Numbered from the stretch's first letter, positions 1 through 12,889 are shown. The stretch is DNA of 64,000 bases from Dryococelus australis (GCA_029891345.1 CM057009.1:310348166-310412165); one strand, 5' to 3'. The notes: generated by a model not told the origin, from the letters alone. Made by a program: numbers and translations.

Positions 1-754
1 TCGAAAGTTTTAATTACTGTAAACTAATTTATAACAATTTTAATCTATACGTAATTTTCTTATGAAAAACTAAGAAATTACCTCTTATATGACAATATAT
101 TGCCAATAGCATCCACCTTCACAAAAGAAAGTCAAATTGCGCTAGTGGTAACGGTTTAATAGTCTTGCTCATGTAGTTCGCTTTGTTTTCCAATTCGTCG
201 AAAATTCTCTTATTTTTCCACCTGTGGTGATATTTTTGTCAGTTAAATTTTAACAGAGTGAAGTAAAGTAGGCATATTTGGAACATTAAACACTTTAGGT
301 GCAGAATGACTAGATTTATATTGAGAGGATTTCCAAGGATATTTAATGTAATTTTAATGATTATCTGGAAGCTGGATTCAAAATTTTGTTTACATATCAG
401 AGACAGCCCTGCACTCATGCTATTGGACCTCTTACGAGAACCGACTGTGCAAAGTAAGAGGCTTTTATTAATGGCTACTGACAGTATTTTTTGGTGGAGG
501 GGAGTGGGGGGCATGTTTGTGTTTGTGGTGGCTAGTTTGCATGGCTTGCAGTAAAATATAGTACAATCATTTGCAAAGCTAAATGAAAAGTAAAACTTTC
601 TAGGAGACTATAAAAACCAGTGCGGGTGTATTACGGGTGTATTAAATGATAGGTATTGAGTATCGAATCTATCAAGGTATCGATTTCAAGACAATCTGGT
701 TATCAGCCCATCACTAATTATAAAATAAACCGAATGTCTCAATGTTAAGGGTGT
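1..754. other. AT-rich non-coding stretch
   Basis: I see no gene, RNA or clear repeat here. The two overlapping short ORFs around 239-554, one on each strand, have no recognisable motif and look like chance. Confidence 0.5.
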
Positions 755-756
755 TT

Positions 757-1412
757 TAGGTAGTTTGTTCTTTACTAATAAAAAGGTTCTGCAATTTTAT
801 GTGCAAATATACACCCTATCAAAAATTGCAATTTATGATTACAAAATTCTTAACATCTACCAGATAAATCACACTACTGAAATGTATTACTTATATATTA
901 GGCTGTCTATTTAAGTACCTTAAAAAAAAGTTTCATTTATATTTCAGAAACTGATAAAGGCACAAAATGTACACAATGAATTCCATATTTAAGTTTTAAA
1001 CAGAACAGTATCTCAGAACAGTTACAATTGCCACATTATTGTCATGAATCTACCTGTTTTATCTACCACTCAAAAGTTCCAAGTCTCAATGATATAGGTG
1101 TGGTATGTAGTTCGTTCTTTACAAATAAAAAGTTTCCGAGGTTTTTATTTATATAAAATATAAACGTTTTCAATAATAGCAATGTATTATTATACAATTG
1201 TAACTTCTACCTCACAAATCAAAACACTAAAATATGTCCATTATGGATGTGACTGTCGATCAAGTACCATAAGAAATATTTAACATTTGTTTACTTTTCA
1301 AAACCAGGTAAAGGCACAAAGAAGAACACAATGAATTCTGTAACTTTCTTATAAAAACAGTTTTACACAAAACTGTTACAAATGTCACATTACTTACAGA
1401 TGCGTATAACTG
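757..1412. repeat. Diverged tandem duplication, unit about 351 bp
   Basis: The segment 757-1060 is repeated at 1105-1412. Matching anchors are a GTTCTTTAC..AATAAAAA block at about 764 and 1112, AAAGGCACAA at 956 and 1310, and AGTTACA/TGTTACA at 1019 and 1373, so the offset grows from 348 to 354 through small indels. The second copy lies immediately 3' (minus strand) of the decayed domain at 1430-1733, so the duplicated unit is probably its 3' flank. Confidence 0.7.
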
Positions 1413-1429
1413 AACATGTGTAAGTGCTA

Positions 1430-1733
1430 TGTTTAACGATGTGATGAAATTCCTTGGTTTACAGTTTGGAATGTTGTAAACAAAACACTCCACAAAGTTA
1501 TAAAAAAAAGATGAAAGTTCGTCGGGGAATGTAACGTTGCAGACATAATAACTTTAAACAAAATATCGAAAGCATTCACTGCACCTGCCCTTGAATGCAG
1601 GCAGATGATTTTACTGTTTGCAACTATAAAAAAATGTGTTTCCAGTTCCTGCAACACACAGGAGATATGGCTGAATACTGCCGCTGCGTTTACGCTGCCT
1701 TTGCGAAACAACTGTTTCAACATCTGTTCCTTC
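1430..1733 (-). pseudogene. Decayed conserved domain, two frameshifts
   Basis: Read on the minus strand, the sequence starts after a good acceptor (TTTTGCAG just above 1733). It runs through a segment with IQPYLLCVAG, changes frame, continues with an AFDILFK segment, changes frame again and continues with YYVCNVTFPDELSSFF and then KPRNFITSLN. I recognise this order from an uncharacterised domain at the C-terminus of many invertebrate proteins, some transposon-linked (pattern QPFLL.. then AFD.LFK..YV then VY.I....P...F...LN). I do not know an agreed name or biochemical role. Two frame changes within 300 bp argue for a dead copy rather than a working exon. The assignment to the family comes from memory. 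Confidence 0.5.
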
Positions 1734-1739
1734 CTGCAA

Positions 1740-4700
1740 AATTAAAAAAAAAAAGACCATAAAAACTTGAAATATATTTTTTATGTCACGTACAAACTAC
1801 TTCTACCAACAAAAAAATAATTCAATCCACATTATCGTAACAAAGAAAGGCCTATTTATAACAGTTTAGACTATATACATTATACAATAGTAATAATGCT
1901 ATGAAGAACAGGGCTTTCAGTCAACATTATGTGCCAGTCGAAAAATGTTAGGCTCCAACTGTCGGCTAACAAAGGATAACTGTATACATAGGCATTGAGG
2001 ATGTCTGAAAGCATTAATTCACAACCATTATATGTAGTTAGTAGTACTAAGATGGAATGCTTCAGCAATTAACATTGGCACCACAAAGGAATTTTGATTT
2101 ACAAAACAGTTTTTTTTTTCAGAAATGCAGTACTGTTTACAGTATTCAGCAAAGAAAAACCCCTCACTAACTAAAACATTATTTCAAATAAAATGCATAT
2201 TTAAAACTATTGTGGGCAAATGACATAAACCAAGTGAATTAACATACACATTCCCAAACACAAGGATGACCATTAATTAATGTTATGTTAAATTTACAGA
2301 TACACGTGGGAAAAAAAATTAATTAAAATATTTTACTGATATATGTGATCTGACAAATTTGGGATACACAAAAATACAGCAGCATGCAAACACAGCAAAC
2401 CTCTGTTTAGAAGTTCCCCTTTTTAATATGTTAAACCAATTGTGTGATGGATTCAACAAATGCAATCAATACTTCTGGTACAGAAGTACAGACTACCCCA
2501 AGCGCATATCACAATAACATTTGGTATTCAGGTGGTAAAATACAAATTTTAATTGCTTTCACTAAAAAAAGTTATTTCAATATTAGTGTGAAGCAGCCTC
2601 CAAGACGCTTCCCCAGAAAGCCAGAATTATAAATGAAGGCGTGTCAAGCAATGCTAGAATTAAAATGATGGGGAGGGACTGCCATCTTATGCCACTGTAC
2701 ACAACAATTTGGAAGGTAAAGTCTCATGAAAAACAAGCCCCCTTGGTTCACACACAAAAAAAAAATTGAATCAAGACGACAGTTCCTCTGGGTGGTCAAT
2801 TCTGACAAACCAGTGACAATCAGTATTATTTATAAATACAATAAACAGTAAATAATAAAATAATAATAAATTATCGACTGCCACCTTGAGCCTTCATGTT
2901 TTGTCGCTGTCACAGTGTCACCAGAATACATTGCTGGGTGTTTGTAATCAATATGCATACCTTCATAAAGGTTGTAAATTATGCATAATTCACAATATAC
3001 TACAGCAAAAACAGAAATACTTCGTAAGACCATTTTCATTGTCAGTCAACTTAAATGACGAGATTGCACATTTAATGTTTAAAAGTATAGTATATAGTGT
3101 TTCAAATACTACAATATGTATTAAAGGTTGCATATTTTGGTGTGCAGTTCATAATTTATACTCACTGCATTTTCTTTACACTATATAAATTATGTGATTA
3201 AGAAAGTAAAATTAATTACAAGTGCTCATCAAAACATAACCTATATGGTAAAAGATTGTCTTTAGATTTGTTCGAAGCTTCGCAGAAGCATAGTTTTCAC
3301 TACCTATATCACAAAATGTAACATTTGTAATGTACAGCTGAAAAACCTAACATGTTCTTTTAAATGTAATGTAATCAAGTGTTACAGAAATATACTTACA
3401 TTATCTAGATTAGTTTTGGGCGCTGCTTTAAAAAACAAAACTTTTGTCTTGAATTTTTTTTTGTCTACCATTGCTGCAATTTTGTTCAAGTAGTAACTAA
3501 ATATTTAGTCTGTGATGGCACTTTTATTATGTTAGTAAATTAGCTGCATTTAATTAAACTTGGTGGCAAGGCCTCGTGTTTTTCCCCCAAAACTAATTAT
3601 TTCTTAGTCCTATGCAAAGAAGAAATTGTTAAAGATTTCATTAGCAGTCCACTGATGTAATATTACTAACATACATTTATAGAAATGAGTATATCTGAAT
3701 TATTTTTGTGCTGTAGGAACTCTGATGGTGCTGGGTAACTTTAATTTTATATTTCTAGTCGCCTACTTCATACACAATGAACAACTATGTTTGAAAATGC
3801 TGCTTTCTGCAGATTTGTTGGAATTCCAAGACGCCCATTAAACTTCAATGAAAGTTCATTACTTTTGCATCAGCGCCCCCTCCCCTTAGTTTCGTGGGGG
3901 AAAAGTCACTTCCACACAACAACCCTAAAGCTTTGCGCAACAGATTCACCTTCTCAATCACAATCAGTTCAAGACAGGAAAAAGTTTGATTACTCTCACC
4001 GAGTTCATCACCAGCACGTGCCTGCAACATGCAGAAAAACATACATTAAATTTTTTCATCCATACTGCATTATCAAAAACCTTCATATCTATAAACAAAA
4101 CTGAAGTAAACTCTTTTAAGAAGTTCCCCGTTAAGAAGTTTTTCTGCTTAATAAGATTCCATAAATTTGCACCTGGTTTATAACACTAAGGTGGTTGACC
4201 CTTTGAAGAAGTTTTCCTGGTTAATAAACCCAAATTTTTCAGTTCCTTGAGAAAATTAAGAGAGTTCTATTGTATAAGTAATAAGAATATGCGCAGAGTG
4301 TAATTAATTTCATAATATTTAAGAAGTAAAAGTATTATGCTGATGTATTACATCACAGGAAGGTCTCAACAGATGCGATAAGAGGTTAGTATCAATTTGG
4401 CACCTGTCATTTCTGATCAGTCTCAAAAACAATAAAATGAGAAAGATGAGAAGAGAAAAGGGTAAAGCAATGATAATTTGCATTGGCTGACAAAGTAAAC
4501 CCAGCTCGCTGTGGTTCTAAGCAAGCACTCTAGCCATCATAATAAGTGAAACTTGTTAAGACGAGAGTTGACAATGACTGCAAAAATTGTTGTTATAACA
4601 GATTACCTTAATGGGTAATGTTAATAGTCGTTGCTGGGCGGAGGGGTGTTCAACTGCTGCATTTACGTACCAATGATCTCTAACTATATTTAAGTAGATA

Positions 4701-6377
4701 TAACATAAGTAGGTTGAATCCACAAAATGTTAGCATTCCAAGAGTCAAGCTACGATTTCCCTTACCAACACATTTAGATTATGCACTCACTTCGCCGCCG
4801 CGGGTAAAAACATAAAAATGTTTGTGAAAAAAATTACTTACTCCAAAATAATTTATTTAGGTAATATTTGCAATACGGGACACAGATCTATGTTCACCAC
4901 AATGGTATCGAAACAAGAAAACTTAACTTGTAAACATTAAGACTACCGCGAGATTTGCAACTCAATATGGCATATGTTCCGTGGTTGCCAATCTTTAATG
5001 TGAAATTTCAGTTTGCCATGCAGTTAGAATTATTTTATGCACAATTCACTTCCATTCGTTGTCTAATATATATTAGAGTAATCATTTAACAATTTTTTAT
5101 CCTTGTTATAATTTTAAAAAATATCGCTACAAATAAATAATGCCACTCAAATTCATTCCCGAAAAGTTAGCATTAATTTACTTTGAATACACTTCCAGTC
5201 ACCACTGTAGGCCTACATCTATCTCCGTGGTTGTATTGGTAACAAGCTGGTTACAAGAGTTCGCAAACGACAGTCACAAACGCCAAAAAGTTCATCGACT
5301 AACCAAAGTTGGCAGACGTTGAACAGGAACAGCGAAATAGTGTTATTGCTGTGGCTCTGTCAGAGACGCAAACAGAGTATACTGACAAACTGAACTGTCT
5401 GCATGCACAGATATGTATTTCTCAGTACGTATTATCTGCACATCTATTTCAATGCTGGAAGGAAGAAGCCGACTTAACGCGCACCATTGCTCACAGCGTG
5501 CTGCTGTGGTGTCTTGCTGTGCTGGCTCGCAACTATTGGATGATTGTATCAGAGGTACCGATATACAGTTATCGCTGTTGCGATACTATGATAATATATA
5601 TACTAGTACGTGGTGACCACTCAATTTCCATTTCGAAATTCCGTGACTTTTACAGGTTTTCCAGACCAAATTTGTGTTTTTCCCTGACTGATCACTTTGG
5701 CTTTAGCTCTGCTTACGATCATATAAATAATATATACAATTATTGTACAATGCGATGAGAATAGTAAAAGTGCAGCAGCAGACACAATAATGATTGAATT
5801 TAAGTCGGTAACCTAATTTTCACTAATACTATAAGGGTGTTTGGTAAATAAACCCCCTCATGCCAAAAACTCATATACGCATTGTTAGGTTTAGCAATGG
5901 CTATGGTGTAAAAGAGTTTGCGATACAGATTTATCCCAAATAATTTGTAAGCTTCAAACATGTCTTATTTGTAACATATCTAACGTATCACTGCATTTAT
6001 TGAGAAAACTACAAAAAATATTACACTTACTATCACTGTAATTTGTAAGGAATATTGCGTAATCCGCCCCCCCCCTTTTTTTCACCCACTAAAGTTTGGT
6101 TTCATGAACCTAAGAATACAGCTCGAAAACATTTCGAAACACAGATTTGGGCATGATAATTTAATATAGACTCATCAACAAATCTAATGACTGCTACTTC
6201 ATAGTAAAAAAATTTACAAGTGAACATGAGGAAAACATTTTAAAATATCATGAACATCTACTGAATACATGTAGAGCTTATTTAAATTTTTCAACATAAC
6301 CGGTTCAAAAAAAATTAATGTTCAACTCCATATGAAAATACAAAGCTGAATTTTAACAACTACACAAAGAAGTGTTC
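1740..6377. other. AT-rich stretch without a supported gene
   Basis: Short ORFs here (for example 3787-4104 and 5309-5758) have no motif I recognise. Around 5630-5700 there is a repeat end with ATTCCGTGACTTTTACAGG and TTTTCCCTGAC, resembling the 'CCCTGACTTTTC' ends of hAT-like insect repeats, which is weak evidence. A run of C is present at about 6067-6075. Nothing else stands out. Confidence 0.4.
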
Positions 6378-6418
6378 TATATATATATATAATATATATA
6401 TATATATATAGAGAGAGA
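6378..6418. repeat. TA microsatellite ending in GA
   Basis: Alternating TA with one phase break, followed by a short (GA)n. Confidence 0.9.
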
Positions 6419-6513
6419 TTATTCATATTCATATTAATGATAAATACTAAAATTAAGCGTAACGGCTGAAAATAATTGAAAACTTTTCACACAAGTTTCT
6501 TTGTTGAAAAACA

Positions 6514-6601
6514 ATTTCGATAATACTGTACAAGCCAACTTTGTCCTCTGAAGCTGTATTTCGATAGTACTGTACAAGCCAACTTTGTCCTCTGAAGCTG
6601 T
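6514..6601. repeat. Tandem duplication, 2 x 44 bp
   Basis: Units 6514-6557 and 6558-6601 are almost identical (one clear difference: ATAATAC versus ATAGTAC). The near identity suggests a recent duplication. Confidence 0.9.
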
Positions 6602-6777
6602 ATTTTTGAAGCTATTTCTGAATCTCGAAACATTACCTAACTGAAATAATGGTACACTCGATGCACCTTCACGCATAGACTCCGGTGTGCATGATAGTAC
6701 GGAAGCACCAAATAATTTCAGATTTAGTCACATTCTCCTTCAACACGAACACTTAAAGAATAATAGTTCGTTTTTGA

Positions 6778-7122
6778 TCAAGGCTGGCCACTTTCAGTGG
6801 CGGTGTTAGTTACTGGCGTGTCTGAACTGAAGTTTGTCTCACTTTCTGCCTGTGAAGATGGCCCTACCACATCTTGAGGCTGCGGGACTCCAGCAGCAGC
6901 AGCACTGGTCTTAAAAAATGCCCTTAAACTAACTGATTTTGCACTATTACTCATACCTTCTGCGTGTTCTTTCCCCGCCATGTGGCTACCCATTGCCCGT
7001 TTACCCATCTTACTAAGCGAAAAAGATGTTCTGCAGGCGACACAATATGCAGAGAAATCTTCATTTGCCCGACGCAACCACACAGAGTAATTGCTGTCCA
7101 GCAACCACCGTTCATTGGACAC
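6778..7122 (-). pseudogene. BED-type zinc finger fragment, hAT-like
   Basis: A 115-residue reading frame. An N-terminal W..W region precedes a zinc-finger pattern with C-x2-C in YCVACRTSF and H-x4-H in SHMAGKEH, followed by SLRAFFKT and a Ser/Thr-rich tail. BED fingers of this kind sit at the N-terminus of hAT transposases and ZBED host proteins and bind DNA. The frame opens without an ATG: the coordinate given starts at a GTG, and the frame stays open upstream to a stop at about 7170, also without ATG. No transposase body follows. It is therefore either a truncated hAT remnant or one exon of a BED protein; I favour the remnant. Confidence 0.5.
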
Positions 7123-7189
7123 AGTTTTCTTACTTTTAGAACAAGACGTTATTTGAACGTAATTTTCACTTCTAAGAAGTTAATAACGT

Positions 7190-8180
7190 AGACTGTGACA
7201 AACCATGTTCTCCCAGCGGGTTTAGACCACCTTTCTTTGTTAAATCGCTAATATTAACAGAAATAAGTCTGCAGCTGAAGGGTTGGAATTCTTGAACACG
7301 TGTCACCAAAACGCTGAGTGGTAAGAAGTTGGGAAAAAAATGTCATCAATGTACGCAATCAGATATCGCAGTAATATGACAATTTGAAATTAGTTATATT
7401 ATTTTATTTCACAAAAGTATTTATAATATGCACAAACGTGAGAAACCGCGACTGCCTGCTAAAAAAAAACGTTCAATAGGTGTATCATCCACCATTTTTA
7501 GTAGCATATTCTTAGCAAGTCGATACAAAAATACAGCGTCGTTAAGTCAAACACATGCACTTAACATAATAATTATATAACTATTCTGCTTATAGGTACT
7601 TCAATATAAATTTTCCGGCCAAAATAACGAACAAAACCTTAATGCATTATGCTTGCATATCGTAATAATGTGCAACAAGCAACTGGTGTGTACAGATCAA
7701 AGTTGCCAACACAACACAAAGAAATCGCATTTCACTACGGCTCTGACTAAATTCAGACACTTTCCACTACGAAATTGCAGAAAATGTGCGTGCTGGTTAG
7801 CATTACTACATCGCTCTCATTGCACAATAAACTGTTTTTCAAATAAAATAAAAATTATGTTAAATAACCTTTGTTAAAACAAAGAACATCGCATTTTTTT
7901 AAAATGTTTTAACTTATGCAAACAGATTAGACAAAGAATGCGCCTAACAAAACTGGAATCGACAGACCGATGATTCAATGGGTGAATCTATATAAATCAA
8001 CTCACTCCTATTGACATATTCTCTAAAAAATATTCTTTAACTTCACAGCCGATCAAAAAATCGAAAAAAAAAATTTTTATATGTGAAATATTTGTGGCCG
8101 TGTTCCAACTCGTAGTTCCAGTTAGCTAAATGGTCACGTGACGGGTTTTAGTATACGAAAATGATGACTTCTTTGTATTT
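7190..8180. other. AT-rich stretch, nothing recognised
   Basis: No supported coding sequence, RNA gene or repeat seen. Confidence 0.4.
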
Positions 8181-8185
8181 GTTAT

Positions 8186-8401
8186 TTAGTGTTTATGCTT
8201 TGGAATTTCATCTTTAGTTTTGTCCTTATTTTTGAGGATAGTGAAGAGCGTCGAACTGCTGAATCTGAAGTGCCTGCAGACTTCAGTTTCGCTGACACCC
8301 CCTTCTTCACATGCCTTCACAATTTCAAATTTTGTGGCCACATAGATAGCTTTACGTTTGCCAGCACCAGCATTACTGGAACTCGCCACTTTAACAATCA
8401 C
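8186..8401 (-). pseudogene. CENP-B/Tigger N-terminal DNA-binding fragment
   Basis: A 71-residue frame with the helix-turn-helix pattern of CENP-B and pogo/Tigger transposases. KRKAIYVATKFEIVKACEEG is followed by SETEVCRHFRFSSSTLFTIL and KNKDK, which match the basic start, the 'K.EI...E.G' helix and the 'SSTL.TILKN' recognition helix. In pogo-type elements this domain binds the terminal repeats. Only the first helix-turn-helix is present. The second HTH and the DDE catalytic domain are absent and the frame stops soon after, so this is a broken copy. The frame begins at a GTG, not an ATG. Confidence 0.65.
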
Positions 8402-8523
8402 ATGTTGCCAACCACGTGATTAACAAACAACTGCGATGTATTGAGGCAGTACTATTGTGCACGTCAAAATGCACTGTACGAGTATAAACACCGACTGAAG
8501 TTCAAAATTGAAGCCACTTGACA

Positions 8524-9060
8524 AGAGGCCGCAGTACGACAACAACAGGTGTACACAACCGACAACTAAACTTCGTACGCGAGCGATGCCAGGTACAGAC
8601 TGGGCAGGGGTGTTGAGCTGGTACCTAGGTCAAGCAAGCTGTTGGCAGGGTTGCCAGATGCAGCGGCAATTGCACTAGATTCCAAGACAATTTGTTATGA
8701 AAAGAGGCCGCAGTAAGAAAACAACAGGTGTACACAACCGACAAGTAAACTTCGTACGCGAGCGATGCCAGATACAGACTTGGCAGGGGTGGTGAGCTGG
8801 TACCTAGGTCAAGCAAGCTGTTGGCAGGGTTGCCAGATGCAGCGGCCATTCCACTAGATTCCAAGACAATTTGTTATGAAAGAGGCCGCAGCACGTAAAC
8901 AACAGGTGTACACAACCGACAACTAAACTTCGTCCGCGAGCGATGCAAGTACAGACTGGGCAGGGGTGGTGAGCTGGTACCTAGGTCAAGCAAGCTGTTG
9001 GCAGGGTTGCCAGATGCAGCGGCCATTCCACTAGATTCCAAGACAATTTGTTATGAAAAG
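8524..9060. repeat. Tandem array, 3 x about 179 bp
   Basis: Units begin with AGAGGCCGCAG at 8524, 8703 and 8881 (spacing 179 and 178). Each contains CAACAGGTGTACACAACCGA, GAGCTGGTACCTAGGTCAAG and CAGGGTTGCCAGATGCAG, and ends with CTAGATTCCAAGACAATTTG. The units differ by scattered substitutions. The end of the last unit runs directly into the segment duplicated at 13175-13582. CAGGGTTGCCA resembles some hAT terminal repeats, but I see no partner terminus. Confidence 0.9.
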
Positions 9061-9470
9061 TTTGTTATTGTTTTGTACGTGATAACTTCCAAAATATATT
9101 GCAAGCATCGTCGGGTCGAAAACAGCAAACAAGCATTCAGAAATACTGCATCAGGAAAACTTAGCCAGTGCGAATACAGTCGAAAATAAATAACTTGGAA
9201 CGAGAAATTATGTTAAATATCGATTTGGAAAACGGACTTACAGTTGATGAATGTTTCCGTTACTAATAATAAAGCGAGTATCGATTCGTAGCCAAAGGAA
9301 TACACTCTAGTACAAATTTGCAATCGCGCGCAATGCACAAATGTAAAAACAACCAATAAAAACAAGGCGAACGCTGCTCTATCTGTTGCAAGTCGAACGA
9401 ACTACGCTTCACCAGCGAAGCGCCGACATTTCATTGTAACAGCAAGACCGGCAGTCCACCAGTTCACACA
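9029..9470. repeat. Dispersed direct repeat, copy 1
   Basis: Same sequence and orientation as 13175-13582, with scattered substitutions and indels. Shared blocks include TTCCAAGACAATT, GTTATGAAAAGTTTGTTATT, AAAACTTAGCCAGTG, ACAACCAATAAAAACA, CTTCACCAGC and GCACCGACATTTCATT/GCGCCGACATTTCATT. No coding potential is evident. It could be an old LTR-like or MITE-like copy, or a segmental duplication. Confidence 0.8.
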
Positions 9471-9474
9471 TTTT

Positions 9475-11500
9475 TAAAAATGGAAAAATCTTGCAAGTTT
9501 ACTTCTCTAAAATCACATTCGTTCGTCACTAGCACTACATAAGTTATTTGCAGTGTCTTTCTGTAAAATCAACACTGCGCACATTTCTTTAAACCAACAA
9601 ACTTAAACCGTGAAAATTATATTTGTCTCTTTTCGTTTGCTGACAGCCAGCAAGGGAAATGAAGGAACGAGCAGTTCTATGAAGCAGTACACACGTACCG
9701 ATTAATATTGCATTTCACTCAAGAAAACTCTCTACAACGGTACCTACAAACAACCACGGTTAAAGAAAGCAACTAAAAAATAATTATTGTTAACTACCGA
9801 TAAAATATTCCGACTACACCAACAAGATACTCGTATAAACGCGATGAGAGAAAAGCACACCGCCATTGGCTGGAAACATTTGCGGTTCATGCGTGCCGAC
9901 ATGGTGTCATACTGTCATAATTGGTAAATATGTTGTTGAAGTCAATTCACTAAACGCAATAAAAATCACCAACTTAACAACATGAATCCCGCAGTAATTC
10001 ATCAGCTGATACTATACTTTACAAACGAGAGCATTTACTGTTTACATACACTTCGGCATGACATTATCTGCAGTAATCAATTACCGCTACATTCCCTGCT
10101 TGACATATCAATAAGAGATAGAGCGTATCAAATACGGGCTACAATCTGGAGGGCGGGAGACAACCTAGAAAATCCGGAGTCTCCCGCCAAAATCGGGAGG
10201 GTTGGAAGGTCTGTACATGCACAATTATTTTTTTGGAAATTGTAAATTTTACCTTTTAGGGAAGATTTCATGGCAGTTTTAAGATTGCTAGTACTGGGTT
10301 AATGTAGTCATTAGTTTATTTGGTTTTTGTGATGTTATGGTGTAATTTGATTATTTCTTTGGGAGGCCTCGCCTCCTGTGTTTTAATGTCTCTCTCTTGC
10401 TCTGAGTTTTGTTTTCAAGTTTTATCGCAAAACACACTCAAACTACTTCCTATCCGCTTCCCCCCCCCCCCCCCCCCTCGAAGAGTTAGCTGTGCGAACT
10501 GTTGTGGTGACTGCTCCTCGCCCAGCACAATCTACTGGCTAGGTAGTAACAGACATTAAAGTGGGTGTGTGTTTGATAAGTTTTTTGTAAAGATAATTCT
10601 GACGTGGTTTTTTTTTCTGTTCTTTCGTGACGTATGTAATAATATATAGTTTTTTTGTGGTAACTAGTTCACAATTGCAGGGGTGGTTCCGCTTTGAGGA
10701 AGGGAGTGTAATACTTTCTATAAATTTACATTCGATATAAGAAATGTTATGCAGGATGCAGGCAACAATAACTGTACATGTCTTCCTCATTCCACGTATT
10801 TCTATCCGCCTCATAGGATATCACTGATATAGCCAATGAACCTACAGTTATCCGTAATTCAACATGTGCATTTTCATAGACAAGCGGTCTCTTGAGTGCA
10901 CGTGCGAAAAGTTCAGGAACGTTAATAGCTTACTAATACAAGTGTTTCTTGTAAGTGCATTAAATTAGCGTAAAAAAAAAAAACTAAACAAATTCAGAAT
11001 ACAAAAATTTTAACAATGGGACATTTATTCAGTGTTAATATGTGGGTAATTGTTAAGAATAGGGGCTTTCTCGAAGATCAAAAAAATAATACCTGGTATG
11101 TTAGATACGATTATTAGTAATCATAATTACTAAGAATGTTGGAGGAGCTTCGAGTAGTTTTCTGTAAATAAAATAAAATAAAATGTGATAGTGCGGAGTG
11201 TTATCATGATTGCTGTGTTTATGCTATAAAACACGCATAATTTAAGTCAAATATATTTATATCGGGTCGTTGAATTGTTTAAATGCAGGATTCCCATTTG
11301 AAACAAATATTTAATGTGGAAAAAGTCATTTACGGGGTGTATTTATGAGGTGGAGCTGAGGTTACACCTACTGGTAAACAACACGTCAAACAATGTCGGA
11401 AGATTATGTAATTATGGTGAATTACTCAAGGCTTACCTTACTTTGTCTATCTTCACGAGGAATGTACTACGTAATGGATAACTAGTAGAATGTAAGAAAT
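9475..11500. other. AT-rich stretch with a hAT-like palindrome
   Basis: No gene supported. At 10152-10161 GGCGGGAGAC is the perfect inverse of GTCTCCCGCC at 10179-10188, followed by CTCCCGCCAAAATCGGGAG and GGTTGGAAGG. This resembles the 'GGGAGTCTCCCG..GGGAGGGTTGG' ends of some hAT-like repeats, from memory. A poly-C run lies at 10460-10477. Confidence 0.45.
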
Positions 11501-11633
11501 ACATATAGTTCAACATACCCGATAGTTTCCGAGATGGTGTTTACGCACAACGGCGGCCATTGTATTAGGGGACAAATGGTTTAAGAGCAGTAGCGTTTTT
11601 GACTCTTAGACATCACAGTGCATTGTGGGAATG

Positions 11634-11706
11634 ATGGCGGATGTTAACGGTCGTAAGGTTGTTTCGAACAGTGCGCGAAAGCAAGTTTTTAATGCAATTC
11701 GTTCAG
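11634..11706 (+). CDS. Possible short first coding exon
   Basis: ATG at 11634 opens MADVNGRKVVSNSARKQVFN and four more residues, up to a good donor (TTCAG|GTAGAT, exon end 11706). Read through, the frame stops at 11729, so it needs splicing or is a remnant. The start resembles the N-terminus of a family of uncharacterised, transposon-associated insect proteins ('M...NGR..VS.SARKQV...I'), a recognition from memory. No downstream exon was identified. Directly behind it the block is repeated without an ATG (11716-11787), which suggests local duplication and argues for caution. Confidence 0.35.
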
Positions 11707-11787
11707 GTAGATGTGGTCAACGGTCGTAAGGTGTTTCGAACAATGCGTGAAAGCAAGTTTTTAATGCGATTTAATTAAGGTAGACGT
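11643..11787. repeat. Tandem duplication, 2 x about 73 bp
   Basis: AACGGTCGTAAGG at 11646 recurs at 11719, followed in both by GTTTCGAACA, GAAAGCAAGTTTTTAATGC and GGTAGA. The second copy lacks one T after AAGG, which would break the reading frame of the first. Confidence 0.85.
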
Positions 11788-12880
11788 GTTAAATCAAATA
11801 ATTGTGTGAAAATACTGGAGTACGTGTGCTAATATATACACTGAATTATTTAAATTTATAAAATTTGTTCGGTAATGCGAGCGTGTGGAAAATCGTCGAA
11901 TAGGGTACACACTGTGTTGTGTATGCAACGTAGTACCATGTATTGGGCGATTAACGTAATTATTTCGGTAATTTTTAAGTATAGGGACCTTTTTCGAAAA
12001 TAAAATAAAATCTTGAAAAGTGGTTTATTTCCACTCTACTAATAACACAAAATACAAATTTACCAGGGACATTAAAATTTGACCAACAGAAACCCCAAAA
12101 AACGATAGTGGGGAGGGTCGTGAAGAACTGGGAAATTATGGGGTAAAACGAGTGAAATTTGTACATAACATAATATTCACGAATATAAATTAAATTGCAA
12201 AAATACTGTACACGCGTAGCCAAACATTATGCACAGACCCAGAGTCCCAGCGCCAGCAGGGGAGCAAATATTCAAAACAGTGATTCATGATAATCTACTA
12301 CACACGGTGGGGCTTGTTACAATAACCAAGTAACTTAACACACTAATTTCTGAGTGATGCCACCAAGCAAACAGGTGTCCACACTTTACCACTATACGTA
12401 AAAGTAACTGCATGTAATTAAACCTACGGTACACACAACAGTACACATAACATGGGAGGGGGGAGGGATTTTTTTTTAAACCATGATAATTACCTGCGTG
12501 ACATGTATTCTATATGGACATAAAAATTTCTAAATTCTGGTACGAAGGGTACATCCAAACAATTGAAAAATGTGGATGAAGTTACCCCTTTTTTACACGT
12601 ACAAGACTTTTCTATAGTCCTACAGTATGTGTGTGTCTAAAATACACGTGCATAAATATGCATATGGCAAGATAAAATTCTAGTGCACATTTTGTATTAT
12701 AGGGCCTAGTACATCGTAATTACTAGTTTCACGAATAGATAGCTGTTGTGGTCAACTTGACAGCACATCCCTAGACTCACTTTTATTACTGTTGAACCCT
12801 TATGCAGTTATTGTAATATAGGATTTTCAAAATGATATTGTTTTACCCATATTCCATGACTTTGTGTTATGTTTTCAGGC
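11788..12880. other. AT-rich stretch, nothing recognised
   Basis: No gene or repeat supported. Confidence 0.4.
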
Positions 12881-12889
12881 CCTGCTACA

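Noticed and set aside
3845-4042. Exon-like minus segment after a TGCATGTTGCAG acceptor
   Set aside because: Possible donors cut it to 22 or about 70 bp, no protein motif is recognised, and no partner exon was found.
5309-5758. A 149-residue plus ORF
   Set aside because: No recognised motif, and its 3' part overlaps sequence resembling a transposon terminus (CCGTGACTTTTACAGG). Its starting codon is not supported by context.
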